From Bradyrhizobium sp. (GTDB lineage: Bacteria; Pseudomonadota; Alphaproteobacteria; Rhizobiales; Xanthobacteraceae): DNA of 45,192 nt. Every line of letters begins with the position of its first letter. Position 1 is the stretch's first letter. Location: NCBI RefSeq assembly GCF_027307225.1, contig NZ_DAHUXJ010000059.1:1-45192 (forward strand). Reading direction: 5' to 3'. This document shows, in pieces, positions 1-6,348 of the stretch. A program made the position numbers and the translations under genes. The notes beneath the pieces are model-generated. The model saw only the letters and a list, made by a program, of their open reading frames with translations. It made no database searches and was not told the origin of the DNA.

Positions 1-156
1 GCCTTCGACCGCCGCGAGATCCGCAACCGCATCCGCCAGGGCCAGGTCGAATTGCGGGCGCATCTGAAGGTGCGGACGGAGCGCTTGCGCTTCCAGCCGC
101 GCCCGGTCGAGCCCCCGACCGACAGCCTCGCCAATCTCAACTTCCGGCTTTTCTAG
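1..156 (+). CDS. 3' end of an unidentified gene
   Basis: The window opens inside an open frame that encodes 51 residues and stops at TAG (154-156). The tail is rich in Arg and Gln, contains R-N-R-I-R-Q-G-Q-V-E-L-R and ends N-F-R-L-F. I do not recognise the family, and the N-terminal part lies outside the window. The stop codon falls inside the CTAGTGG end of a palindromic repeat, so the last codons may have been set by repeat insertion. GC content and third-position bias look like a real high-GC gene. The call of a coding tail is fairly safe; no function is offered. Confidence 0.5.
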   Translation, partial: AFDRREIRNRIRQGQVELRAHLKVRTERLRFQPRPVEPPTDSLANLNFRLF

Positions 157-225
157 TGGTCCGATTCCAACATTCGCATCCCTTCTCAGCGGGCACATTT
201 GCGAATGTCAGAATCAAGGGACCAC
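155..225. repeat. Palindromic repeat, copy with CTAGTGG ends
   Basis: Imperfect inverted repeat. The left arm (155-178) runs AGTGGTCCGATT to ACATTCGCA and the right arm (200-225) runs TGCGAATGT to GGGACCAC. It ends in the tetramer-like GTGG/CCAC and carries the ACATTCGC core that also occurs at 247-319 and near 18100. I associate this type with intergenic palindromes scattered in Bradyrhizobium genomes. Its copy number cannot be seen here. Confidence 0.7.
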
Positions 226-246
226 CGGCAAATATTGGTTGCTGGC

Positions 247-319
247 GGAGTTCAGGATTTGACATTCGCTGGATGAGCTCGCGGCTAGATGATCAGCGAA
301 TGTTAGATCCACTCCACTA
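247..319. repeat. Palindromic repeat, GGAGTTCAGGATTTGACATTCGCT type
   Basis: Second palindrome, separated from the first by a short spacer containing GCAAATAT. The left arm starts GGAGTTCAGGATTTGACATT and the right arm (about 294-318) reads AGCGAATGTTAGATCC then ACTCCACT. The same palindrome with nearly identical arms and the same ACTCGCGGCTAG-like centre recurs at 18098-18172, again preceded by GGACCAC and GCAAATAT. Confidence 0.8.
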
Positions 320-329
320 GAGGCCGGAA

Positions 330-536
330 TTAGAACTCGAAGTCGCCGGTCGACTGCCGCGCCAATGCGCGCAGGTCAGCGATCGTGCCGCGCACGGCGT
401 TGCAGCGCCGGCAATAGACCTCGGCTCCGTCGCTCGCTTCCGCGGGATCGATCGGCTTGATCGAAAGGCCTCCGCAGACCTCGCAGACGATCTTCAGTCC
501 GCCTTGCGTCGCGGTGGGATGATCGAGCAGTCCCAT
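330..536 (-). CDS. Small zinc-ribbon protein
   Basis: A 68-residue protein when started at the ATG at 536, which has AGAGGC six bases upstream. A longer frame to 596 lacks a convincing ribosome site and would run through an inverted repeat. It has two Cys pairs, C-E-V-C near residue 18 and C-R-R-C near residue 42, about 24 residues apart, which is the pattern of a single structural zinc ribbon. The rest is charged, with a short C-terminal helix. It stands alone on the minus strand, divergent from the efflux pair. I know no function. Such proteins can bind nucleic acid or act as small partners, but nothing here decides that. Confidence 0.6.
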   Translation of the reverse strand: MGLLDHPTATQGGLKIVCEVCGGLSIKPIDPAEASDGAEVYCRRCNAVRGTIADLRALARQSTGDFEF

Positions 537-555
537 CGGTTTGCCTCTAGTGCCC

Positions 556-610
556 ACTTTCCGAAGTTCGTGTTCCATCGCAGCACCCACTTTCACGAAC
601 TTCGGAAAGT
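556..610. repeat. Perfect 17-bp inverted repeat
   Basis: The left arm 556-572 (ACTTTCCGAAGTTCGTG) and right arm 594-610 are exact reverse complements with a 21-nt spacer. The core TTTCCGAAGTTCG is also present at 8570-8582. The repeat lies directly upstream of the zinc-ribbon gene start. Confidence 0.85.
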
Positions 611-635
611 CATAGGCGCTCGAAAACTTATGAAT

Positions 636-714
636 CTCGTACCGCTTTATCGATCTGAAGTCCCTGATCGAATTCGCCGCCCGTGGTGCAGGGACTTCAG
701 ATCGGCGGTACGAG
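636..714. repeat. Long inverted repeat
   Basis: The left arm 636-665 contains CTCGTACCGC, a five-base insert TTTAT, then CGATCTGAAGTCCCTG. The right arm 689-714 is the reverse complement without the insert, giving 26 paired bases around a 23-nt loop. It lies between the zinc-ribbon gene and the efflux promoter. It could be a transcript hairpin or a remnant of a small mobile element. Confidence 0.7.
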
Positions 715-731
715 CCATGCTTTTAAATGAT

Positions 732-772
732 GACTGTCATTCTATTGACAGTCCCACTATGCGCTGTATTTT
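732..772 (+). promoter_or_regulatory. Operator-like palindrome overlapping a candidate promoter for the efflux pair
   Basis: The arms GACTGTCA (732-739) and TGACAGTC (746-753) form an exact 8-bp inverted repeat with a six-base centre. A sigma-70-like -35 hexamer TTGACA (745-750) overlaps the right arm, and a weaker -10 (TATTTT, 767-772) follows 16 bases later, about 90 bases before the HlyD-like start. A TetR- or MarR-type repressor would be typical for such a site, but no regulator gene adjoins it. The function is inferred from shape and position only. Confidence 0.5.
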
Positions 773-861
773 GGAAAACGTCAAGTTTCCTAATCTACCT
801 TACCGCAGGCGGTTAAGAATTCCGCTTTTACGGCAGAGGGTTAAGCCAAAAGAGGACCGCC

Positions 862-2079
862 ATGACCCGCCATTCCACCGCTTTCGAGGCCGAACAGGCT
901 CTTCCGGCCGAAACCGTCCAGAAGCTGGTTTCTCCGCCGGCCCAACTGCCGGAAATCCCTGTGCCCGCAACAGGATCTTCGAGGAAGGACAAGCTGCGCC
1001 GGCTTCTGATGGCGGGAGCCGCGGTCGCTGTGCTGGCCGGCGCGTCCTGGTACGGCTTCGACTATTGGACCGTCGGCCGCTTCCTGGTCTCGACCGACGA
1101 CGCCTATGTAAAGGCTGACAACACCACCGTTGCCCCGAAGGTCTCCGGCTATCTTCACGAAGTGCTAGTCGGCGATAACGAGCGCGTTCGGGCTGGTCAG
1201 ATGCTGGCGCGGATCGATGAACGCGATTTCAGGGTCGCACTCGACCAGGCCAAGGCAGATGTCGCCGCCGCGGAAGCTGCGATCACCAGCAAGCGGGCCC
1301 AGCTCGACGTGCAGCAGGCCATCATCGACGCGGCCCGGGCGACGCTGGATGTTGACACGGCGTCAGCGACTTTCGCCACACAGGAGAACAAGCGCTATAC
1401 CGACCTCGCCGCCACCGGCTACGGCAGCGTGCAGAACGCGCAGGCTGCGCAATCGCGCCATGCGGGTGCGCAGGCTGCGATCGAACGTGACAAGGCGAAC
1501 CTCGCTTCGGCCTTGAAACAGGTCGAATTGCTCAAGGCAGAGATCGTGCAGGCCACGGCGGCCGCCTCGCGCGCCAACGCCTTGCAGCAGCAGGCTGAAC
1601 TCAATCTCTCTTACACCACGATCGTCGCACCGATCGACGGCGTGGTCGGCAACCGCACGCTGCGCGCCGGCCAGTATGTGCAGGCGGGCACGCAACTGAT
1701 GTCGCTGGTGCCCACGAGCGGCGCCTATGTGATCGCCAACTTCAAGGAAACACAGCTCACCAACGTGCAGGCCGGACAGCCGGTCGACATCGAAGTCGAT
1801 ATGTTCCCAGGCAGGCCGGTGCATGGCCATGTCGACAGCCTCGCACCCGCCAGCGGCCAGGAGTTCGCGCTGCTGCCGCCCGACAACGCCACCGGCAACT
1901 TCACCAAGGTCGTGCAGCGCATCCCGGTCAAGATCCTGCTGGATTCGTCGAGTGTCGAATTGCGTCCGGGCATGTCGGTGATCCCGACCATTCAGACGCA
2001 CAAGCATCAGCCACTGTCGGCAAGCGCGCCAGCCTTGGACACCCACGCCAGCGTCGCACTGCTCACATCGCAGAAGTGA
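862..2079 (+). CDS. HlyD/EmrA-type membrane fusion protein of a multidrug efflux pump
   Basis: A 405-residue periplasmic adaptor that links an inner-membrane exporter to the outer membrane. The ATG at 862 has AGAGGA (851-856) at good spacing. A cytoplasmic N-terminus of about 48 residues is followed by one membrane anchor (about 49-67). Next comes the first half of a biotinyl-lipoyl-like domain (V-S-T-D-D-A-Y-V, then V-A-P-K-V-S-G-Y), a long alpha-helical hairpin rich in Ala, Gln and Lys, and the second lipoyl half (Y-T-T-I-V-A-P-I-D-G-V-V-G). The C-terminal beta-barrel ends with R-P-G-M-S-V. Length and order fit EmrA. It lies 42 bp upstream of the DHA2 exporter, and the two clearly form one unit. 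The operator at 732-753 suggests substrate-induced expression. Confidence 0.92.
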   Translation: MTRHSTAFEAEQALPAETVQKLVSPPAQLPEIPVPATGSSRKDKLRRLLMAGAAVAVLAGASWYGFDYWTVGRFLVSTDDAYVKADNTTVAPKVSGYLHEVLVGDNERVRAGQMLARIDERDFRVALDQAKADVAAAEAAITSKRAQLDVQQAIIDAARATLDVDTASATFATQENKRYTDLAATGYGSVQNAQAAQSRHAGAQAAIERDKANLASALKQVELLKAEIVQATAAASRANALQQQAELNLSYTTIVAPIDGVVGNRTLRAGQYVQAGTQLMSLVPTSGAYVIANFKETQLTNVQAGQPVDIEVDMFPGRPVHGHVDSLAPASGQEFALLPPDNATGNFTKVVQRIPVKILLDSSSVELRPGMSVIPTIQTHKHQPLSASAPALDTHASVALLTSQK

Positions 2080-2121
2080 TGCCGGAGAAATGGCGCCGAA
2101 AAAGAGACCACGGGTGACGTC

Positions 2122-3747
2122 ATGTCAGACCTCGCACTCTCGACCTCTTCCGCAACCCCTCGCCGCATCGTGACATCAGCGGTAACACCCGCGGCTCCAG
2201 GTCGGGCCAGCGCAACCGTCTGGATCTCGGTGATGGCCGCCATGATCGGCGCGTTCATGGCGATCCTCAACATCCAGATCACCAATGCCTCGCTCTTGAA
2301 CATCGAGGGCGGCATCGGCACCGGCGTCGACAACGGCTCGTGGATCTCGACCTCCTACCTGATCGGCGAGATCGTCGTCATTCCGCTGACCGACTATCTC
2401 AGCCGCGTGTTTTCCTTTCGCAAGGTGATCCTCGCCTTCGCAAGCCTGTTCGCGGCCTTTTCAGTCGCGTGCGCTTTCACCCACGACCTGCCCTCGATGA
2501 TCGCGATGCGCGGCTTCCAGGGCTTTTTCGGCGGCGTGCTGATCCCGATGGCGTTCACGCTGGTCTTCACCAAGCTGCCGAAGCCGCAGCAGCCGATCGG
2601 CTTGGCGATGTTTTCGCTGGCGGTGACCTTTGCGCCGGCGATCGGTCCGACCATCGGCGGCTACCTCACCGAGAATTACGGCTGGCAGACCATCTTTTTC
2701 GTCAATGTGATCCCGACCATCGTGATGGTGACGACGCTCTATTTCACGCTGGAGCGCCAGCCGTTGCAGCTTGGCTTGCTGGCCGAAGGTGACTGGTTCG
2801 GCATCGCGACCATGGCGATCGGCCTTGCCTCGCTGCAGGCCGTGCTCGAGGAGGGCAACAAGGACGACTGGTTCGGCTCGCCCTTCATTGTCAAGCTCGC
2901 GGTCGTCGCCGTCGTCAGCCTAACCCTGTTCATCGCCAACGAACTTCTCATCGAAAAGCCGTTGCTGCGTTTGCGCCTCCTGACCCGGCGCAGCTTCGGC
3001 TTCGGCACCACCTCCGCGATCTTCCTCGGCTTCGCCTTGTTCGGCACGGTCTACCTGCTGCCCGCCTATCTCGGCGAGGTGCAGCACTATAATGCCGAGC
3101 AGATCGGCGCCGTGCTGGCCTGGACCGGCCTGCCGCAGCTCATTTTGATCCCGCTGGTACCGAAGCTGATGCAGCGCTTCGATATCCGCTTCATCGCCTT
3201 TACCGGCATGAGCCTGTTTGCGGTCAGCGCCTTCATGAACACGACGATGTCGCTGGATTACTCCGGTGACCAACTATTCCTGCCGAATATCGTTCGCGCG
3301 GTCGGTCAGGCGTTGACACTGGCGCCCTTGAGCGCCCTCTCGCTCGGCAGCGTCGCGCCGCAGGATGCGGCTGCGGCCTCCGGCATTTCCAACATGATGC
3401 GCAATCTTGGCGGCGCCGTCGGCACCGCGCTGCTCGCCACCATCGTCACCAAGCGCGAACAATTTCACTCCAACATCATCGGCCAGTCGGTTCACCTCGG
3501 CCGCGAGGAGGTTCGCGCCCGGATCGAGCAGATGACCAATTTCTTCCTGTCGCATGGCGTGACCGACACCGCGACCGCGCATCAGCAGGCGGTCATTGCG
3601 CTCGGCAACACCGTCAAGCAACAGGCGCTGGTGATGGGCTTCAGCGACAGCTTTGCGGTGGTCGGCGTGGTGCTGGTCATCGCCGGCATTTTCATCCTGC
3701 TCACGGGAAAGCCGAAAGGCGGAGCTGCGGCGGGGGGCGGACACTGA
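2122..3747 (+). CDS. EmrB/QacA-type (DHA2) proton-driven drug exporter
   Basis: A 541-residue major facilitator protein of the 14-helix drug:H+ antiporter-2 group. Hydrophobic segments are spread along the whole chain. The N-terminal motif M-A-I-L-N-I-Q-I-T-N-A-S replaces the usual L-D-x-T-I-V-N-V-A, as in the rhizobial EmrB branch. R-G-F-Q-G-F-F-G-G in helix 4 and A-P-A-I-G-P-T-I-G-G-Y in helix 5 (motif C of antiporters) are clear. The C-terminus ends in a Gly-rich tail. The start at 2122 has only a weak ribosome site (GGGTGACGTC), so translation may be coupled to the adaptor gene. It is predicted to expel hydrophobic toxic compounds or plant-derived phenolics; the substrate is not deducible. 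Confidence 0.92.
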   Translation: MSDLALSTSSATPRRIVTSAVTPAAPGRASATVWISVMAAMIGAFMAILNIQITNASLLNIEGGIGTGVDNGSWISTSYLIGEIVVIPLTDYLSRVFSFRKVILAFASLFAAFSVACAFTHDLPSMIAMRGFQGFFGGVLIPMAFTLVFTKLPKPQQPIGLAMFSLAVTFAPAIGPTIGGYLTENYGWQTIFFVNVIPTIVMVTTLYFTLERQPLQLGLLAEGDWFGIATMAIGLASLQAVLEEGNKDDWFGSPFIVKLAVVAVVSLTLFIANELLIEKPLLRLRLLTRRSFGFGTTSAIFLGFALFGTVYLLPAYLGEVQHYNAEQIGAVLAWTGLPQLILIPLVPKLMQRFDIRFIAFTGMSLFAVSAFMNTTMSLDYSGDQLFLPNIVRAVGQALTLAPLSALSLGSVAPQDAAAASGISNMMRNLGGAVGTALLATIVTKREQFHSNIIGQSVHLGREEVRARIEQMTNFFLSHGVTDTATAHQQAVIALGNTVKQQALVMGFSDSFAVVGVVLVIAGIFILLTGKPKGGAAAGGGH

Positions 3748-3954
3748 AGCGATCGGGTGCCGATATGCACGCCTCCAACAAAGCACTATGTTGTAAAGTA
3801 ACGGCAAAAGCCTGCAAACCCAGGTGCACCGAACAGTGAACGAGTGTTAGGGCGTGAACTCGTAAGGGTGGGATGCCGACTTTTGACGCCTAAGCAGAAA
3901 TCTACCGCTCAACCAAAAATGGCCGGTTTGACCCATAGCCGAATTCGGCCCCCA

Positions 3955-4629
3955 CTAGAGGTCTCGCGGATCAACTTTCGACATGGAGACCGCGGCTTCC
4001 AACGCAATAGTGGCTGCTATGGTCGGATCGAATGAATTGCTATTACTTAGGAGGAGATACTGTGCTGCTAGAGCAAACGTCCATCCCCAGAACAGAGGCT
4101 GCACTTCGTACTCGGCGAGAAGCTCATGCATCGCCTTCCAACCCAACTGCAATACGTCATACGGCGTTTCTCTAGGTAGGAACGCGACGGGAACCCTAGG
4201 CACCCCAAAAGCCTTTGTGCCAAGGACCTTGACGCTATGTGACGCCATTTCGCGAAGATCTGGTAACTGTTTGGCTCCTGCACTAAGAGCAGCCCCCCCA
4301 ATCAAGGACCATACTGAAATCTTGCTGTGGGGAGAGCCAAACAAACCCTCATTCAACAAGTCACCGAGATAGTAGCTTTTGCCGTCCGTTGTCTTAACCA
4401 CCACAAAGGCTTTGTCTTCCGAAAGCTTGCCCGGTTTGACGAGAGCCTCACGGATCGCCATCTGGACGCCGAACCCGGAGAACGCGCCGAGGGCGTTGTA
4501 TATGCACGTATAGTCGATGGTGCCGTCGCTCCCTCGGTACTTCGCAACAATCTTTTCATTGACCGCATTTGCTGCTTTCTGAAACGGCGGGGGCGAGTTG
4601 CCTTGGCCCGTGATACGTTCGACTTCCAT
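3955..4629 (-). CDS. Conserved hypothetical protein in a lower-GC patch
   Basis: A 224-residue frame. I start it at the ATG at 4629, preceded by GCGAGGAAAC, rather than 13 codons upstream. I recognise no domain. The N-terminal third is soluble. Around residues 108-124 is a small, weakly hydrophobic stretch (W-S-L-I-G-G-A-A-L-S-A-G-A), and near 180-200 another (F-W-G-W-T-F-A-L-A-A-Q-Y-L-L-L). Two mentions of Gly-rich turns and T-D-G-K-S-Y-Y-L-G suggest a compact fold. By eye the base composition is closer to 53% GC than to its neighbours' 60-65%, and no adjacent gene shares its direction. Recent acquisition is plausible. Confidence 0.6.
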   Translation of the reverse strand: MEVERITGQGNSPPPFQKAANAVNEKIVAKYRGSDGTIDYTCIYNALGAFSGFGVQMAIREALVKPGKLSEDKAFVVVKTTDGKSYYLGDLLNEGLFGSPHSKISVWSLIGGAALSAGAKQLPDLREMASHSVKVLGTKAFGVPRVPVAFLPRETPYDVLQLGWKAMHELLAEYEVQPLFWGWTFALAAQYLLLSNSNSFDPTIAATIALEAAVSMSKVDPRDL

Positions 4630-4983
4630 GTTTCCTCGCTTGTCGCCTCGCCTACGGGCAGCATCCATATTAGTTGAACATTAATACTGCACAACTGAAA
4701 CGACAGTAAGCGCTGGGAGAGCGTCTGCTTCTGGCCCTGAGCTGAACAGCATGTTCGCGCTCGGCACGTCGGTTGTCAGTGTAAGACCGGAAGCCGCTGA
4801 CATTCGGCCAAATAGCCGCCGATGACCCATCTCAGAAGTGAATAATCTCCAGACCCGCGCTCCCTTGTCCACTTTGCCTTACCTCGCTCTAAGCCCGCGT
4901 CATTCCTGTGGACACCACCTCCACCAGAGTTCAAGTTGTTTTGCCGCCTTGTAAGCTGGGTTCGAATTCAAAAGGAAGCTGAC
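4630..4983. other. Intergenic, no gene seen
   Basis: This stretch contains only short frames with poor codon bias. A 63-codon minus frame (4681-4872) has no convincing ribosome site or similarity. The last 12 bases carry the ribosome site AAGGAAG for the secreted protein that starts at 4984. Confidence 0.5.
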
Positions 4984-5367
4984 ATGAAGATCAAGCTGCT
5001 GATCACGGTGGTGATGTCGTCGGCGGCCGGCCTTGCCCTCGTGGCTTCGGTCCCGGCGGCTTTGGCCCAAACGCCGCCGCCGCCGGCAGCAGCGGAAAAG
5101 CCGGCCGCGCCAAAGAAGAGAGCCGCGCCAGCCAAGGAGGTGGCGCCGAAAGGCGTTTCGATTGCCGAAAAGGCCCAGAAATGTCGCAAGATCCCAGTTG
5201 ATCCCCAAGCCCGGCTGGATTGCTACGACGCTGCTGTCAAGCCGGAGCTCAATCCGAATCCGCCGCCGGTCAAGGGCATCCGGGATTGCCGCCACCTCGT
5301 CGACAAGAACGATCGACTGGGGTGCTTCGACGGCTTCGCCGAACAGATTCCAAAATTCACGCATTAG
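4984..5367 (+). CDS. Small secreted protein with two C-x(n)-RLxC(Y/F)D motifs
   Basis: A 127-residue protein. The ATG at 4984 has AAGGAAG at 4972-4978. A Sec signal peptide (M-K-I-K-L-L-I-T-V-V, hydrophobic core, A-L-A-Q cleavage site near residue 29) is followed by a Pro/Ala/Lys-rich linker. The mature domain holds two matched units: C-R-K-I-P-V-D-P-Q-A-R-L-D-C-Y-D and C-R-H-L-V-D-K-N-D-R-L-G-C-F-D. Each has Cys residues 12-13 apart followed by an aromatic residue and Asp. The RLxCYD motif recurs in many secreted proteobacterial proteins of unknown role and suggests two disulfide-locked hairpins. The protein is probably periplasmic. No catalytic residues are evident and the gene is monocistronic. 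Confidence 0.75.
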   Translation: MKIKLLITVVMSSAAGLALVASVPAALAQTPPPPAAAEKPAAPKKRAAPAKEVAPKGVSIAEKAQKCRKIPVDPQARLDCYDAAVKPELNPNPPPVKGIRDCRHLVDKNDRLGCFDGFAEQIPKFTH

Positions 5368-5368
5368 A

Positions 5369-5470
5369 GCGTTTTCGAGCGAAATGAGAACCGTTTCGCG
5401 TGAAGAAAACGCGTCAAAACAATAATCTAAAGCCTGGTTTTGATTCAATCAAAACCAGATAGGCTCTAGG
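5369..5470. repeat. Dispersed palindromic repeat downstream of the secreted protein
   Basis: It begins GAGCGTTTTCGAGCGAA and continues through GAAGAAAACGCGTCAAAAC to a near-perfect palindrome with arms 5434-5445 (CTGGTTTTGATT) and 5447-5458 around one base. I recall this block from many rhizobial intergenic regions. Its hairpin could also end the upstream transcript. Confidence 0.65.
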
Positions 5471-5583
5471 GCGCGCGGACGTCAACGTTCCCTTTTGCTT
5501 CGCTGTCGAGGGATAAGCGGACATTGCGGACACGCCCTCGAACGCCCCAAATTAAACCTTGCCTTCTTGCTGGCTCATGACCT

Positions 5584-6105
5584 GATTTGCCCGGCGGGCA
5601 AATCACCGCGGGTGATGCGTGGCCAGTGTCCAGCCCTATCAGCAAAAATATTTCGCTTAACCCGTCGGGCAAATCATCTCTACAAGCCCCGCCCGTCCCG
5701 CCTCGGCTACAGAGGGGCGTATCGCGATCGTCACGAACGTTGGGTGCGGGATGCAGTGGACGCGGGTTGCGGCGCAAGACGGGCGCCGCCACAGCGTACG
5801 GCGAAGTCGTGTGGGCCTGATATCCCGACGCTGATATCACGCTGGCGACAATGCTTTCGCATTGCGCCGGCAACGGAGACAAAAAGCCCGGTCTCCGGGG
5901 CGAGCACGAAGGAAACCGTTAAAACCATTGCGCAGGGAAGGCCGGGCGTTTCCGGCGAACCTGTGGTGACTTACTCGTGTGCTTTTTTACTTTGCACGCG
6001 AGGCCGCGGGTGCGCATCGAGCACCCGGCTTTCCCTGCGCCCTCTCAATTGCAGAAGGGCGATTTTACGAGGGCCCGGGTGCGATTTGCATCGCGGGAAT
6101 GCGGA
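5584..6105. repeat. Long dispersed intergenic element, about 0.5 kb
   Basis: The element opens with a 9-bp perfect hairpin (GATTTGCCC, loop GGC, GGGCAAATC; 5584-5604), and CGTCGGGCAAATCATCTCTA recurs at about 5660. It contains the phrases GGGGCGTATCGCGATCGTCA, GGTCTCCGGGGCGAG and GCGCAGGGAAGGCCGGGCG. I remember these as a highly repeated, non-coding block in Bradyrhizobium and Rhodopseudomonas genomes that is often miscalled as small genes. No frame here has a plausible start and ribosome site. Exact borders and copy number cannot be set without a genome search. Confidence 0.65.
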
Positions 6106-6109
6106 CGCA

Positions 6110-6250
6110 TGTCATTGCGAGGAGCTCATGCGAGGACCTCTCTTCGCTCGCTGTGCGAGCTACGCGGGGTAGAAGTCCGCCAAAGCGCTCTTCCGCGAAG
6201 GCGGAAGCAATCCAGCCTGGATCGCTTCGCTATCGCTCGCGATGACGAGA
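6110..6250. repeat. TCATTGCGAGGAGC-type palindromic element
   Basis: It begins TGTCATTGCGAGGAGCTCAT and ends CGCTCGCGATGACGAG, so the ends are inverted (GTCATTGCGAG against CTCGCGATGAC). The inner GAAGGCGGAAGCAATCCAG and CTGGATCGCTTCGC blocks form a further hairpin. This belongs to a very widespread bacterial intergenic repeat style. It is non-coding and adjoins the 0.5-kb element. Confidence 0.65.
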
Positions 6251-6348
6251 GCCTGGCTGTTTGACAAGTGAACAGGTTGGGAAGACCACCCTTGCCGGTG
6301 GCGTGGAGGTCGGTCGTCGCCCGCAGTGCGCTTACGAACGGAGGTTCG

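Noticed and set aside
504..1118. 204-codon plus-strand frame before the efflux genes
   Set aside because: It crosses two inverted repeats and the promoter and ends out of frame inside the HlyD-like gene; its composition is not protein-like.
5495..6245. Several overlapping small frames in the repeat region
   Set aside because: The DNA matches repeat blocks that are non-coding elsewhere as far as I remember, and no frame has a ribosome site.
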